The translations under genes and the position numbers were made by a program. 7,143 nt of DNA from Synechococcales cyanobacterium PMM_0003 (lineage in GTDB: Bacteria; Cyanobacteriota; Cyanobacteriia; Pseudanabaenales; Pseudanabaenaceae), in NCBI GenBank assembly GCA_949128015.1, contig CASBRC010000218.1, forward strand, positions 1 through 7,143, in the 5' to 3' direction. Numbering within the stretch: position 1 is the first letter of the stretch; every line of letters begins with the position of its first letter. Positions 6,584 through 7,143 of this stretch are shown piece after piece. The notes beneath the pieces are model-generated. The model was not told where the DNA came from, did not search any database, and worked only from the letters and a program-made list of their open reading frames with translations.

Positions 6584-6605
6584 ACAGGCTTATCTTACAG
6601 GCTTA
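6584..6605. repeat. 9-bp direct repeat upstream of the TM2 gene
   Basis: ACAGGCTTA occurs twice (6584-6592 and 6597-6605), 13 bp apart, in the upstream region of the TM2 gene. The position suits a protein-binding site, but the spacing is not a whole helical turn and there is no other evidence. Confidence 0.3.
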
Positions 6606-6617
6606 GCAATCTTCTTA

Positions 6618-6718
6618 GCTAAGTAGTCAAGCATAATCAAACTCAAGAAGCTGTAGCGCACGCTGCGCGTGCGCTACAGCTTTTTGGGTTTTAAGGTTTC
6701 TTTTGCCCACCTACTTAG
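6618..6718. mobile_element. MITE-like element, copy B, overlapping the end of a gene
   Basis: CTAAGTAG (6619-6626) and CTACTTAG (6711-6718) are exact inverted repeats at the ends of a 100-bp segment whose centre is the 53-bp hairpin at 6639-6691. Its right half matches copy A (1211-1317): both read AAGTAGGTGG, then an AT-rich spacer, then AAAACCCAAAAAGCTGT on the minus strand. The left half has diverged (CATAAT and AACTCAAGAAGCTG remain recognisable). There is no ORF inside. TA dinucleotides flank the ends, which could fit a TA-targeting transposase, but this is weak in AT-rich DNA. Confidence 0.6.
6639..6691. repeat. 53-bp hairpin (25-bp arms, TGC loop)
   Basis: Arms 6639-6663 and 6667-6691 pair around TGC with two G-T positions (6643/6687 and 6647/6683). 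The inner 16 bp are nearly the same as the hairpin at 1239-1291 (TAGCGCACGC instead of TGGCGCACGC). The stop codon of the small membrane gene (6674-6676) lies within the right arm, so the hairpin may also terminate that transcript. Confidence 0.75.
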
Positions 6719-6898
6719 TAAATATACTACAAGGATTCCCAATTTTGCCTCAAATAAGGCGATGGAAATTTGTAAATAAGGATGCATATCAGGATTAGAG
6801 TGAAGGGCAAACGCGGCTAGCCCTACCAAAGCCAAGGGTAAAAACCTCAAGTTTTTGACTATGGGGTTCACGCTCAGATTTTTAAAATCAGATATCAT
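6674..6898 (-). CDS. Small two-helix membrane protein of unknown function
   Basis: This 74-residue ORF has hydrophobic segments at about 18-33 (LRFLPLALVGLAAFAL) and 43-61 (QISIALFEAKLGILVVYLL). I do not recognise the family. A ribosome binding site-like AGGGA lies 7 nt before the ATG, the best in the window, which supports it being a real gene. Its last 14 codons or so (LSRWAKETLKPKKL plus stop) lie inside MITE-like copy B, so the C-terminus is probably not the ancestral one. The charged tail would be cytoplasmic by the positive-inside rule, if the protein is made. The Uma2-family gene is encoded 48 bp upstream and cotranscription is possible. The alternative is a chance ORF. Confidence 0.55.
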   Translation of the reverse strand: MISDFKNLSVNPIVKNLRFLPLALVGLAAFALHSNPDMHPYLQISIALFEAKLGILVVYLLSRWAKETLKPKKL

Positions 6899-6946
6899 TA
6901 CTTTTTCCCTGCAAGAGCGATCTCTAAGATCATGCCCTATTTACAT

Positions 6947-7143
6947 TTAAAACTCAATACCTCGATAAATTTCTGCGATCGCAAATTCAACATTTAGCGG
7001 CTCCAATAAAATCGACTGATCTAAACTATCAAAATCACTGTATGTCCAAACTTGTGCTTGCTTACTATAGCGTTCTACAAAAATTTTGTTTTGGCGAATT
7101 AATAGATATTCACAGAAACTAGGAATAGAACGATACATCCGAA
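6947..7143 (-). CDS. Uma2-family (DUF820) protein, C-terminal part only
   Basis: The reading frame is open to the right edge, so this is the last 65 or so residues of a protein that normally has about 190. YRSIPSFCEYLLIRQNKIFVERY followed by a tryptophan (QVWTYSDF) and ending LNVEFAIAEIYRGIEF is the typical end of cyanobacterial Uma2 proteins. The family has a PD-(D/E)XK nuclease-like fold and is often annotated as a putative restriction endonuclease; in cyanobacteria it exists in dozens of copies of unknown role. The conserved nuclease residues would lie mostly upstream of the window. The first Met in view (7138) precedes the conserved YRxxPS motif and is internal, so it is not the true start. 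Confidence 0.88.
   Translation of the reverse strand, partial: RMYRSIPSFCEYLLIRQNKIFVERYSKQAQVWTYSDFDSLDQSILLEPLNVEFAIAEIYRGIEF

Noticed and set aside
4133..7143. A combined new defence system of pentapeptide, HhH, TM2 and Uma2 genes
   Set aside because: No effector, sensor or nuclease core can be shown in the window, spacers separate the genes, and a terminator-like hairpin splits the set. Uma2 is also too common in cyanobacteria to be informative.

Overview
The window looks like chromosomal DNA of a cyanobacterium, probably a filamentous or Pseudanabaena-like one. The main evidence is about 16 copies in 7.1 kb of the octamer GCGATCGC (HIP1, a cyanobacterial hallmark), for example near 49, 849, 1640, 2031, 4300, 5854 and 6976. 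Moderately AT-rich intergenic DNA, weak or absent Shine-Dalgarno sequences, a fused CbiE-CbiT protein, a Uma2-family protein and a long pentapeptide-repeat protein fit this. The genus is inference. All eight protein genes lie on the minus strand, so the region is transcribed from right to left.

Layout from left to right: the N-terminal 271 residues of an M28 zinc peptidase (1-814, running off the left edge); a 500-bp gap (815-1316) holding a possible gene remnant, a perfect 48-bp palindrome and a MITE-like element; the bifunctional precorrin-6Y methylase/decarboxylase of cobalamin synthesis (1317-2576); a CitMHS/ArsB-NhaD-type permease (2707-4047); a pentapeptide-repeat protein (4133-5329); a membrane-anchored protein with two helix-hairpin-helix domains (5451-6149); a TM2 plus SHOCT membrane protein (6213-6554); a 74-residue two-helix membrane protein (6674-6898); and the C-terminal end of a Uma2-family protein (6947 to the right edge).

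The genes do not form one recognisable pathway. Cobalamin synthesis is represented by one enzyme only. The three membrane or structural genes at 5451-6898 have separate intergenic spacers and no shared motif. I find no convincing defence, CRISPR, secondary-metabolite or phage system.

The most interesting content is non-coding. Three hairpins of exactly 53 bp (25-bp arms, 3-nt loop, outer arm resembling AAAACCCAAA) sit just after, or across, the stop codons of three genes. A related 45-bp hairpin follows a fourth. Two of the 53-bp hairpins are the cores of MITE-like elements with terminal inverted repeats around GTAAGTAGGTGG. One of these supplies the last codons and the stop codon of the small membrane gene. 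No tRNA, rRNA or riboswitch was recognised.
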